Shown here one piece after another: positions 57,690 through 64,000 of a stretch of 64,000 nt of DNA (within the stretch, counting starts at the first letter, position 1; each line of letters starts with the position of its first letter). The notes under the pieces are model-generated. The model saw only the letters and a list, made by a program, of their open reading frames with translations, had not been told where the DNA came from and did not search any database. A program made the position numbers and the translations under genes. The stretch comes from Lachnospiraceae bacterium (GTDB taxonomy: Bacteria > Bacillota > Clostridia > Lachnospirales > Lachnospiraceae): contig JAFSLV010000020.1 in assembly GCA_017448245.1 (NCBI GenBank), positions 1-64,000 on the forward strand, in the 5' to 3' direction.

Positions 57690-57783
57690 CTAAAATAACG
57701 GCCGCTATACTATATAAATCAAAGAATTCGTGTTATACTAATGTACGCATCTGTTGTTCGTTCAACGATCCGGAGGTTCCACG

Positions 57784-58263
57784 ATGGAAAAAATCGCAAG
57801 CTTTATGATCAATCACGAAACCCTCCTTCCGGGCATCTATGTCTCCCGTAAGGATAAGGTCGGGGCAGAAACCGTCACCACCTTTGATCTGCGCATGAAG
57901 ATGCCCAACCGCGAACCGGTCATGAATACCGCGGAGCTCCATACGCTCGAGCATCTGGCGGCGACCTATCTGCGTAACGACCCCGACTGGAAGGATAAAA
58001 TCGTCTATTTCGGTCCCATGGGGTGCAGGACAGGCAATTATCTCGTGATGGCGGGCGATCTGGAATCCAAAGACATCGTGGGCCTCATCACAAAGACCTT
58101 TGAATTTGTCCGGGATTTTTCGGGGGAGATCCCCGGCGCCCATCCGCATGACTGCGGCAACTGGCGCGATCACAATCTCGAAATGGCGCAATACGTCTCC
58201 AAAGAGTATCTGGACCGCTGCCTCTACTGCATCAAAGAAGAGAATCTGGTATATCCGGTATGA
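57784..58263 (+). CDS. luxS: S-ribosylhomocysteine lyase LuxS
   Basis: 159 residues. The metal-binding HTLEH (H53, E56, H57), catalytic C81 in GCRTGNY and metal ligand C124 in HDCGNW are all present. It splits S-ribosylhomocysteine into homocysteine and the autoinducer-2 precursor. ATG 57784 follows GGAGGTTCC. It overlaps the nucleosidase gene by four bases (ATGA), so the two steps of S-adenosylhomocysteine detoxification are made together. Confidence 0.97.
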   Translation: MEKIASFMINHETLLPGIYVSRKDKVGAETVTTFDLRMKMPNREPVMNTAELHTLEHLAATYLRNDPDWKDKIVYFGPMGCRTGNYLVMAGDLESKDIVGLITKTFEFVRDFSGEIPGAHPHDCGNWRDHNLEMAQYVSKEYLDRCLYCIKEENLVYPV

Positions 58264-58955
58264 AGACGGGCATCATCGGCGCGATGGACGAGGAGGTCCG
58301 TCTGTTAAAAGAGGCCTGTCTGGTGCAAAAGACGGCCACGGTTGCCCGCATGGCGTTTCTTGCGGGAACGATCCATGAGAAGGAGGTCGTCATCGTAAAA
58401 AGCGGGGTCGGCAAGGTCAACGCGGCGCTGTGCGCACAGATCTTAATCGACCGCTTCCAAGTCACGCATATCCTCAATACCGGGGTTGCCGGCTCCCTGG
58501 ATGCGCGCATCAATATCGGCGATTTTGTATTGTCTTCCGATGCCGTCCAGCATGACGTCAACGCGACGCTTTTCGGATACCGGCCGGGGGAGATTCCCTC
58601 CATGGGACAGGTCTCCTTCCCCGCGGACGAGACGCTTGCTTCTTCGTTGTCGGACGCCGTCAAAGAGGCCGCCCCCGACATTTCGTGCTTTAGAGGGCGC
58701 ATCGCCTCGGGGGATCAGTTCATCGCCGACGCGCAAAGAAAGCGGGAAATCAAAGAAACCTTTGATGCGCTCTGCTGTGAGATGGAGGGCGCTTCGGTCG
58801 CGCAATGCGCCTTCTTAAACGGGATTCCCTTTTGTATTATCCGTGCCATTTCCGACAAGGCGGACGGTTCCGATATCATCGACTATCCCGTCTTTGAAAA
58901 GAAGGCGGCCGCGGATTGCGCATCTGTTGTCATCCACTATCTGAAAGGAGTATGA
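58260..58955 (+). CDS. mtnN: 5'-methylthioadenosine/S-adenosylhomocysteine nucleosidase
   Basis: 231 residues. MKTGIIGAMDEEV at the start, KSGVGKVNAA, the CCEMEGASVAQ stretch that contacts ribose, and ISDKADGSD with the catalytic Asp define MTAN/Pfs. It removes adenine from S-adenosylhomocysteine, making the LuxS substrate. Sequence and length (usually about 230) are normal. Confidence 0.96.
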   Translation: MKTGIIGAMDEEVRLLKEACLVQKTATVARMAFLAGTIHEKEVVIVKSGVGKVNAALCAQILIDRFQVTHILNTGVAGSLDARINIGDFVLSSDAVQHDVNATLFGYRPGEIPSMGQVSFPADETLASSLSDAVKEAAPDISCFRGRIASGDQFIADAQRKREIKETFDALCCEMEGASVAQCAFLNGIPFCIIRAISDKADGSDIIDYPVFEKKAAADCASVVIHYLKGV

Positions 58956-58958
58956 GGT

Positions 58959-60293
58959 ATGAGCAAGGAGATTCGTTTTGACTATGCAAAGGCCCTTCCG
59001 TTTTTTTCCGAAGCGGAGCTCGATTCGATGGAGGCGCAGATCCTTTGCGCAAAAGAGGTGCTGCTGTCCAAAAAGGGGGCGGGCGCGGACTTCCTGGGAT
59101 GGATCGATCTGCCCGTAGATTATGATAAAGATGAGTTTGCAAGAATCAAAGAAGCCGCCGCAAAGATCCGCAAAGACTCCGAGGTCCTCATCGTCATCGG
59201 TATCGGGGGCTCCTACCTCGGCGCAAGATGCGCGATTGAATATACGCACGGCGCTTTTTATAACCAGGCGGAAAAGCCGGAGATCTATTTCTGCGGCAAT
59301 TCGATCTCGGCGGCCTATCTGTCGGATCTTTTGGATCTCGTGGGAGAGCGTGACTTCAGCGTCAATATCATCTCCAAATCGGGAACGACGACGGAGCCCG
59401 GCATCGCCTTCCGCATATTCAAGGAAAAACTGATCGCAAAATACGGCGAGGCGGAAGCCGTGAAACGTATCTACGCCACAACCGACAAGGCAAAGGGCGC
59501 GCTGAAAAACGAAACGGATGACAAGGGCTATGCCGCCTTTGTCGTGCCGGACGATGTCGGCGGACGTTTCAGCGTACTGACCGCGGTCGGCCTTTTGCCG
59601 ATCGCCGTCTCCGGCGTCGATATCGATGCTCTTATGGAGGGAGCGCGGGCGATGCGGAAAAAGGCGCTCGATGCTCCGTATAAGGAAAATGACGCCCTGC
59701 TTTATGCCGCGATCCGCAACCTCCTCCACCGCAAGGGCAAGGCGGTCGAGATTCTCGTCAATTACGAACCGACAATGCATCATCTCTCCGAATGGTGGAA
59801 GCAGCTCTTTGGCGAATCGGAGGGCAAAGACGGAAAGGGGATCTATCCCGCAAGCGTCGACTTTACGACGGATCTGCACTCCATGGGGCAGTTTATCCAG
59901 GATGGCAGCCGCATCCTTTTTGAGACGGTGCTACATGTCGAAGAGAGCCGCCGCTCTCTTGTGATCCCAAAGGACGAAAAGGATCTTGACGGGCTCGGTT
60001 ATCTGGCGGGGCAGACCGTGGAATTTGTCAACGAACAGGCGATGACGGGAACCGTCCTTGCGCATACGGACGGGGGCGCGCCCAATCTCATGCTGCACAT
60101 TCCCGCCCAGGACGCGTACAGCCTCGGGCAGATCTTTTATTTCTTTGAATTTGCCTGCGGCGTCTCCGGATATCTGCTGGGCGTCAACCCCTTTGACCAG
60201 CCCGGCGTCGAAAGCTATAAGAAAAACATGTTTGCACTGCTCGGGAAACCGGGCTATGAGGAGCTGTCCGAGGCGCTGCGTAAACGGCTGTGA
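58959..60293 (+). CDS. pgi: Glucose-6-phosphate isomerase
   Basis: 444 residues, the short bacterial form. Signature [15 protein letters not shown], sugar-phosphate loop [23 protein letters not shown] and C-terminal [15 protein letters not shown] hold the active-site residues. It interconverts glucose-6-phosphate and fructose-6-phosphate in glycolysis. It starts 3 bp after mtnN behind AAAGGAGTATGAGGT, so it is in the same operon. A strong hairpin follows the stop. Confidence 0.97.
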   Translation: MSKEIRFDYAKALPFFSEAELDSMEAQILCAKEVLLSKKGAGADFLGWIDLPVDYDKDEFARIKEAAAKIRKDSEVLIVIGIGGSYLGARCAIEYTHGAFYNQAEKPEIYFCGNSISAAYLSDLLDLVGERDFSVNIISKSGTTTEPGIAFRIFKEKLIAKYGEAEAVKRIYATTDKAKGALKNETDDKGYAAFVVPDDVGGRFSVLTAVGLLPIAVSGVDIDALMEGARAMRKKALDAPYKENDALLYAAIRNLLHRKGKAVEILVNYEPTMHHLSEWWKQLFGESEGKDGKGIYPASVDFTTDLHSMGQFIQDGSRILFETVLHVEESRRSLVIPKDEKDLDGLGYLAGQTVEFVNEQAMTGTVLAHTDGGAPNLMLHIPAQDAYSLGQIFYFFEFACGVSGYLLGVNPFDQPGVESYKKNMFALLGKPGYEELSEALRKRL

Positions 60294-60316
60294 ACCGGCA
60301 GAAAGCGTTCTCCGAA

Positions 60317-60344
60317 TTGCGCCCCGCTGTTACGCGGGGCGCAA
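60317..60344 (+). terminator. Terminator-like hairpin after pgi
   Basis: An 11-bp GC-rich stem TTGCGCCCCGC / GCGGGGCGCAA with a 6-base loop lies 24 bases after the pgi stop. The tail (CTGTCTC) is poor in T, so termination may need Rho or be partial. Confidence 0.6.
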
Positions 60345-60399
60345 CTGTCTCAGACGATCAGACTGAACGGATTTAACAAATAACATCATAGGACTGCTT

Positions 60400-60708
60400 T
60401 TACTGCGTGAGATATATCGTGCAATACATGTACGCTACATATCCGCTTCGGTTAGTATTACCACCGCTTATCATTTGTACATTGGTCCAGCCGTTCTGGC
60501 TGTTATTTAGCTCCCGGTATCTTTCTCCGTATTGTAACAGTCCTATTTTTGTACCCTGTGTGCCCGGCGTTCCTCGCAGGACGACATTATACGCATTGAT
60601 GTATCTCTTTTGTTTCTTCATTTTTTCTATGTGCTTTTGTAATATTTCGCACATTTCTTTTCGATCATCGCAGATACCGATGACGGTGGTTCCTTTTTTT
60701 GTCTTCAT
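60400..60708 (-). CDS. Small chimeric ORF: receiver start plus SH3-like end
   Basis: 102 residues. MKTKKGTTVIGICDDRKEMCEILQKHIEKMKK looks like the first strand and helix of an AgrA/LytTR-type receiver (the DD pair is present, but the phosphorylated Asp strand is missing). It is followed at once by NVVLRGTPGTQGTKIGLLQYGERY and NNSQNGWTNVQM, then SGYVAYMYCTIYL, which resembles a bacterial SH3 domain. There is no signal peptide, which such SH3 domains normally need. It is probably a fusion of two gene remnants. It has a GGGG site and lies 14 bp after the NYN gene, so it may still be translated. Confidence 0.5.
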   Translation of the reverse strand: MKTKKGTTVIGICDDRKEMCEILQKHIEKMKKQKRYINAYNVVLRGTPGTQGTKIGLLQYGERYRELNNSQNGWTNVQMISGGNTNRSGYVAYMYCTIYLTQ

Positions 60709-60721
60709 TATTCCCCGCGTG

Positions 60722-61738
60722 TTATCCCTCACTTTTTTTGCGCCGCGTCGCGCGCTTTCTTGTGCTTTTTTGCGCGGTATCGATCGCCAGCTCGGCCTCT
60801 GTATTGCCGACGATCCTGACGCAGGAAATCTTGCGCTCCAAAAAGGCGGAAAACTTGGTGACACCGTTCTGGCGGATCGTCGCGTTCAGGGACGGGTTGA
60901 TTTTTTCAAGTTCGTCCTTGAGGCGGCCGATGTTCATCACGGTGGTTGCGTTGTCCGCATAGATTTTTTGGATCTGATCCTCCACGTCCGATAAGGAGGA
61001 GACCTTAAGCGACACCCAGGTGGCAAAATCCCTGGTCTCTACCGTCAGTGACGCAAAATCCTTGACAAAGGTCGAGAGCTTGGAGTAATTATAATTGCGG
61101 ATATCAAAGTCCGGATAGATTTTTGTCAGACGCGAGCCGATCTCGCCAAGGCCTGTTTCCTTGCCCTGTGCGGTATTGTCGTTGATCATGTTGATGATGG
61201 TATTTTCAAGCGCCTTTTTGGAGACGACATCCTGTGCGCCGGCGTGTGAGGGCATGTCGTCCTCCGGCTGGTCTTCAGCCTGCTCCGCCTCGGACTGCAA
61301 GACATCCAGAAAGATAAAGCGTTCGCAGGAGGCGCGGAAGGCTTCCGGCGTCTTCTTTTCTCCCATGCCGATCACGACCTTGCCGGCCTCCCGGATTCTG
61401 GTCGCCAGATAATTAAAATCGGAATCACTCGATACGATACAAAAGCCCTCGACCCCTCCGGTATAGAGGATATCCATGGCATCAATGATGAGCCCGATAT
61501 CCGAGGCGTTTTTGCCGGGGGTATTATTGGCCTGCATGACGGGGGTGAGCGAGTATCTGGACGCGACATTGAGCCAGCGTTTTAGGCGGTTCTGCGACCA
61601 GTCCCCGTACATCCTGCGGATCGTGACCTTTCCGTACTTGGACAGCTCCGACAGAATGCTTTCAATATAGCGCGCGGCGACATTGTCGACGTCGATCAGC
61701 AGCGCGAGGTTGATATCCCTGTTTTCTTCGAGTTGCAT
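60722..61738 (-). CDS. NYN domain protein with LOTUS/OST-HTH domains
   Basis: 338 residues. The N-terminal NYN (PIN-like) domain (about 10-150) has acidic residues expected for metal binding: ALLIDVDN, KNASDIGLIIDAMD, VSSDSDFNYL. It is followed by two winged-helix LOTUS/OST-HTH-like modules (about 175-245 and 255-320) and a basic tail (RKRATRRKKSEG). Such proteins (LabA/YaiI-like) are RNA-acting, probably ribonucleases. It diverges from murG. Confidence 0.85.
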   Translation of the reverse strand: MQLEENRDINLALLIDVDNVAARYIESILSELSKYGKVTIRRMYGDWSQNRLKRWLNVASRYSLTPVMQANNTPGKNASDIGLIIDAMDILYTGGVEGFCIVSSDSDFNYLATRIREAGKVVIGMGEKKTPEAFRASCERFIFLDVLQSEAEQAEDQPEDDMPSHAGAQDVVSKKALENTIINMINDNTAQGKETGLGEIGSRLTKIYPDFDIRNYNYSKLSTFVKDFASLTVETRDFATWVSLKVSSLSDVEDQIQKIYADNATTVMNIGRLKDELEKINPSLNATIRQNGVTKFSAFLERKISCVRIVGNTEAELAIDTAQKSTRKRATRRKKSEG

Positions 61739-61769
61739 AATTTATTGATCTCCTTTTGTTTTTTTCTGT

Positions 61770-61775
61770 TATAAT
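61770..61775 (+). promoter_or_regulatory. -10 box of murG, leaderless geometry
   Basis: TATAAT ending exactly 7 bases before ATG 61782. A possible -35 TTGATC (61745-61750) is at a long 19-bp spacing. No Shine-Dalgarno lies between. Confidence 0.45.
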
Positions 61776-61781
61776 GTTGCT

Positions 61782-62852
61782 ATGGCTAAAAAAATCATTC
61801 TCACCGGCGGCGGCACCGCCGGACATGTAACCCCCAACCTTGCCCTGATTCCCCATCTGCAGGAAAGGGGATATGATATCGCCTACATCGGCACACGCGA
61901 CGGCATCGAAAAGAAGCTGATCGCGGATTTCAACATCCGTTACTACGGCATCTCCGCCGGCAAGCTGCGCCGGTACTTTGACGCCAAAAACTTTTCCGAT
62001 CCCTTTCGCGTACTCAAGGGTTTTCATGACGCGGGCAAAGTCTTAAAGGAAGAACGCCCCGACGTCATTTTTTCCAAGGGCGGCTTTGTGTCGGTGCCGG
62101 TGATTCATGCGGCAAGGAGCAAAAAAATCCCCTGCATCCTGCACGAATCGGATCTGACGCCCGGGCTTGCCAACAGGCTCTGCATTCCCTTTGCCAAAAA
62201 AGTCTGTTGCAATTTCCCGGAGACACTGCAGTATCTCCCCGCGGAAAAAACCGTTCTGACCGGAACGCCGATCCGGGAGGAACTGCGCAAGGGCGACAAA
62301 GAGGCGGGCCGGCGTTTTTGCGGCTTTACCGACGAAAAGCCCGTGATCATGGTGCTCGGCGGATCGCTCGGCGCCAAATCGATCAATGACTGCATGCGCG
62401 GCGCAATGGACGTCCTGATGAAGGAGTACAATATCATCCACATCTGCGGCGACGAAAAGATGGACAATCTCAAGCTCACGACACCCGGCTATGCACAGTT
62501 TGAATACGTCAAAGCGGAACTGAAGGATCTCTTTGCGCTCTCTGATGTGGTGGTTTCCCGTGCGGGAGCCAATTCCATCTGTGAGCTTTTGGCCCTCAAA
62601 ATCCCCAATGTCTTAGTCCCGCTTTCCGTCAAGAACTCGCGCGGTGACCAGCTCCTCAACGCACGATCCTTTGAGGCCCAGGGCTTTAGCACCGTCATCG
62701 AGGACGAGGATCTCGACGAGGATATCCTGATCGAAAAAATCAATGAAGTCTACAAAAACCGTGCCGCCATCATCTCGCGGATGGAAGGCAGCGGACAGCC
62801 CGACGCCATCTCTTCGATCCTTTCGCTGATCGACGAGGTCTGCGCCTCTTAG
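61782..62852 (+). CDS. murG: UDP-GlcNAc--lipid II N-acetylglucosaminyltransferase MurG
   Basis: 356 residues, two Rossmann halves. GGGTAGHVTPNLAL near the start, the G loop SKGGFVSVPV, LGGSLGAKSIND and VVSRAGANSICELLALKIPNVLVPL identify MurG. It adds GlcNAc to lipid I at the inner face of the membrane to make lipid II. It stands alone here rather than in a mur-fts cluster. The 3' end overlaps the convergent hydrolase gene by four bases. Confidence 0.96.
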   Translation: MAKKIILTGGGTAGHVTPNLALIPHLQERGYDIAYIGTRDGIEKKLIADFNIRYYGISAGKLRRYFDAKNFSDPFRVLKGFHDAGKVLKEERPDVIFSKGGFVSVPVIHAARSKKIPCILHESDLTPGLANRLCIPFAKKVCCNFPETLQYLPAEKTVLTGTPIREELRKGDKEAGRRFCGFTDEKPVIMVLGGSLGAKSINDCMRGAMDVLMKEYNIIHICGDEKMDNLKLTTPGYAQFEYVKAELKDLFALSDVVVSRAGANSICELLALKIPNVLVPLSVKNSRGDQLLNARSFEAQGFSTVIEDEDLDEDILIEKINEVYKNRAAIISRMEGSGQPDAISSILSLIDEVCAS

Positions 62853-63769
62853 GGGCGGTCCGGATCGTGCTTTTTCATAAACGCATCGATCTGTGACCAG
62901 TAATGCGCCCCGTTCACCTCGATGCTCTTTAAATGTCCTGCCCCCAGAATAATGCTCAGCTGTCTTGTACAGTGCGCCGCCGCATAGAGACGTTTGGCAC
63001 AGTCCGCATGGAGCTGTGTGTCCGCATCCCCGTGTAAAAAGAGCACCGGTGTCGTTGCGCATTCAAGCGCTGCCCGAACGTCCGCTTTTCCAATGTCATA
63101 CCCCGCACGGATCCTTGTGACCAGTCTCAGGGCAAAAAGACGCAGCTTTAGCGGAAGCTTTGACGGATAGACATAGCGCAATATGCGGGACAGATACTCC
63201 GTAAGCGTCACGTAGGACGAGTCGCTGATCACCGCATATACCGCACCCGGCATATGCTCCGGGAGCGCAAAAAGTGCCGCGGCTGCCCCCGTGCCGAGGC
63301 CGTGCAATACGATCTTTGCGTCCGGATCCCTCTTTAGAATCCAGTGCACCAGGGTCAATACGTCATAGCGGTCATCATAGCCGTAGCCATAAAAGGTGCC
63401 GTCGCTCTCGCCATGCCCCTTGAAATCGGGGATCAGTACGCGCCTTCCCTGCGCCAGATAATGTGTGGCATAGGGAAAAAGATCTTCCGCACGGCTTTTT
63501 GTATCATGCAAAAGAATGCAATAGCGGTGCGGCACTTCCTTTTCCTCCGGTTCCAGATAAATCGCATGCAGGCGGAGCTGGTCGATCGAGAGCAGACGTA
63601 CATCCGTGCGCCTTCCCTTAGGGGTGTTTTTGCGGATCGTACCCGCTTCCTCCTGCGGTCTTTTCCGGACGATTAGCTGAAAACACTTCTCGCCGAGAAA
63701 AAAACCGCCGCCGGTTACGGCGCTGACAAGGGTCCACAGCACTTTAGTCTTTTTGCTCATCAGGCGCAT
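62849..63769 (-). CDS. Alpha/beta hydrolase-like protein lacking nucleophile Ser
   Basis: 306 residues. An N-terminal membrane segment (about 10-32) precedes an alpha/beta hydrolase domain of the YqkD/BEM46 sort (HDTKSRAEDLFPYA, DFKGHGESDGTFYGYG, LHGDADTQLH, GAGHLKS). The nucleophile elbow reads HGLGTG, so the usual Ser is G159. The Asp and His of the triad appear to be kept. It may be a non-catalytic or alternative enzyme. ATG 63760 is a second possible start. It overlaps the preceding partial gene by 17-26 bp. Confidence 0.82.
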   Translation of the reverse strand: MRLMSKKTKVLWTLVSAVTGGGFFLGEKCFQLIVRKRPQEEAGTIRKNTPKGRRTDVRLLSIDQLRLHAIYLEPEEKEVPHRYCILLHDTKSRAEDLFPYATHYLAQGRRVLIPDFKGHGESDGTFYGYGYDDRYDVLTLVHWILKRDPDAKIVLHGLGTGAAAALFALPEHMPGAVYAVISDSSYVTLTEYLSRILRYVYPSKLPLKLRLFALRLVTRIRAGYDIGKADVRAALECATTPVLFLHGDADTQLHADCAKRLYAAAHCTRQLSIILGAGHLKSIEVNGAHYWSQIDAFMKKHDPDRP

Positions 63770-64000
63770 CCCCCTTTTTCTTTGAGCGCGTCGTGAAAAA
63801 CGCCACCGCCGAAACGATGAGAACGCCGGCTACCACGATCAGCGGAATCATCGGACGGATCCGGTCCATGGTGTCGAGAGGGGCCGCTTCCTCCGCCCTT
63901 TCGGGCGCAGACTCCTGTGTTTGTGATACGGTCTCCGCAGGCGTCTCCAATACCTCCTCCCCGGCTTCTTCGGGGATCTCTTCGGGAGGGGCTTCCTCTT
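63744..64000 (-). CDS. C-terminal part of an acidic, membrane-anchored exported protein (partial)
   Basis: The frame is open to the right edge, so the start is outside. The visible 85 residues are Glu/Pro-rich (EEIPEEAGEEVLETPAETV), then one membrane segment (RPMIPLIVVAGVLIVSAVAFFTT) and a short basic tail RSKKKGDAPDEQKD. A large outside domain with a C-terminal anchor is the likely plan. The enzyme or surface domain cannot be told. Confidence 0.6.
   Translation of the reverse strand, partial: EEAPPEEIPEEAGEEVLETPAETVSQTQESAPERAEEAAPLDTMDRIRPMIPLIVVAGVLIVSAVAFFTTRSKKKGDAPDEQKD

Noticed and set aside
1-64000. CRISPR arrays, phage genes, insertion sequences, toxin-antitoxin pairs
   Set aside because: I looked for spaced direct repeats, integrases, transposases and small toxin-antitoxin pairs and saw none; the accessory block has no integrase of its own.

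Overview
The window looks like chromosomal DNA of a Gram-positive anaerobe of the class Clostridia, most likely Lachnospiraceae or a close relative. The reasons are strong AGGAGG-type ribosome binding sites, many lipoproteins and no outer-membrane genes, a SUF-only Fe-S system built as CBD plus S and U, several MATE exporters, DHHW/DUF4358/MBOAT surface-polymer genes, a nucleoside importer of the BMP type, and a glycyl radical enzyme. Base composition is moderately GC-rich. The block at about 29.5-42.1 kb looks somewhat less GC-rich by eye (not computed).

Layout. At 1-450 the left edge is the promoter and leader of a leftward rRNA operon, with the 5' end of 16S rRNA at the very border, and a tRNA-Ser. 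At 0.7-4.4 kb are a MATE exporter, a double PII-like protein, a DUF1538 membrane protein and a tRNA-Pro. At 4.5-12.0 kb are a frameshifted gene coupled to a second MATE, a HAD phosphatase with an EAL-HDOD protein, a third MATE with a LysR regulator, and an ECF sigma factor with a small membrane partner. At 12.1-24.8 kb are two surface-polymer O-acylation clusters (each MBOAT plus SGNH, one also with DHHW and DUF4358 proteins) around a coupled cluster of two hybrid kinases and a receiver protein.

At 24.9-28.4 kb is sufCBD with a good Fur-type box in front. Its partners sufU-sufS lie 15 kb away on the other strand (43.6-45.4 kb). Related repeats in inverted orientation sit exactly at the two suf junctions. 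Between them lies an accessory block at about 29.5-42.1 kb: an oligopeptide-type ABC importer, a LysR regulator, and an operon of MATE, phloretin/DAPG-hydrolase-like enzyme, SDR-fold protein, a second such hydrolase and an alpha/beta hydrolase. The block is bordered by gene debris (the 3' end of a fructosamine-kinase gene on the left, a trmH fragment on the right). Its two main operons carry the same two-box regulatory sequence with identical spacing, which I read as the LysR binding site. This is the best candidate here for an undescribed system: a regulated module for taking up or exporting and cleaving an acyl-phenolic compound.

At 45.5-53.7 kb is a nucleoside salvage region: adenosine deaminase diverging from an operon of BMP lipoprotein, the glycyl radical enzyme YjjI, its activase YjjW and the three-part nucleoside ABC importer. 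Finding YjjI/YjjW inside the importer operon is strong context for a role in nucleoside or deoxyribose breakdown. The rest (53.7-64 kb) holds DegV, two tandem membrane diguanylate cyclases, luxS-mtn-pgi, a small chimeric ORF, a NYN-LOTUS protein, murG, an alpha/beta hydrolase-like protein lacking its nucleophile, and a gene cut by the right edge.
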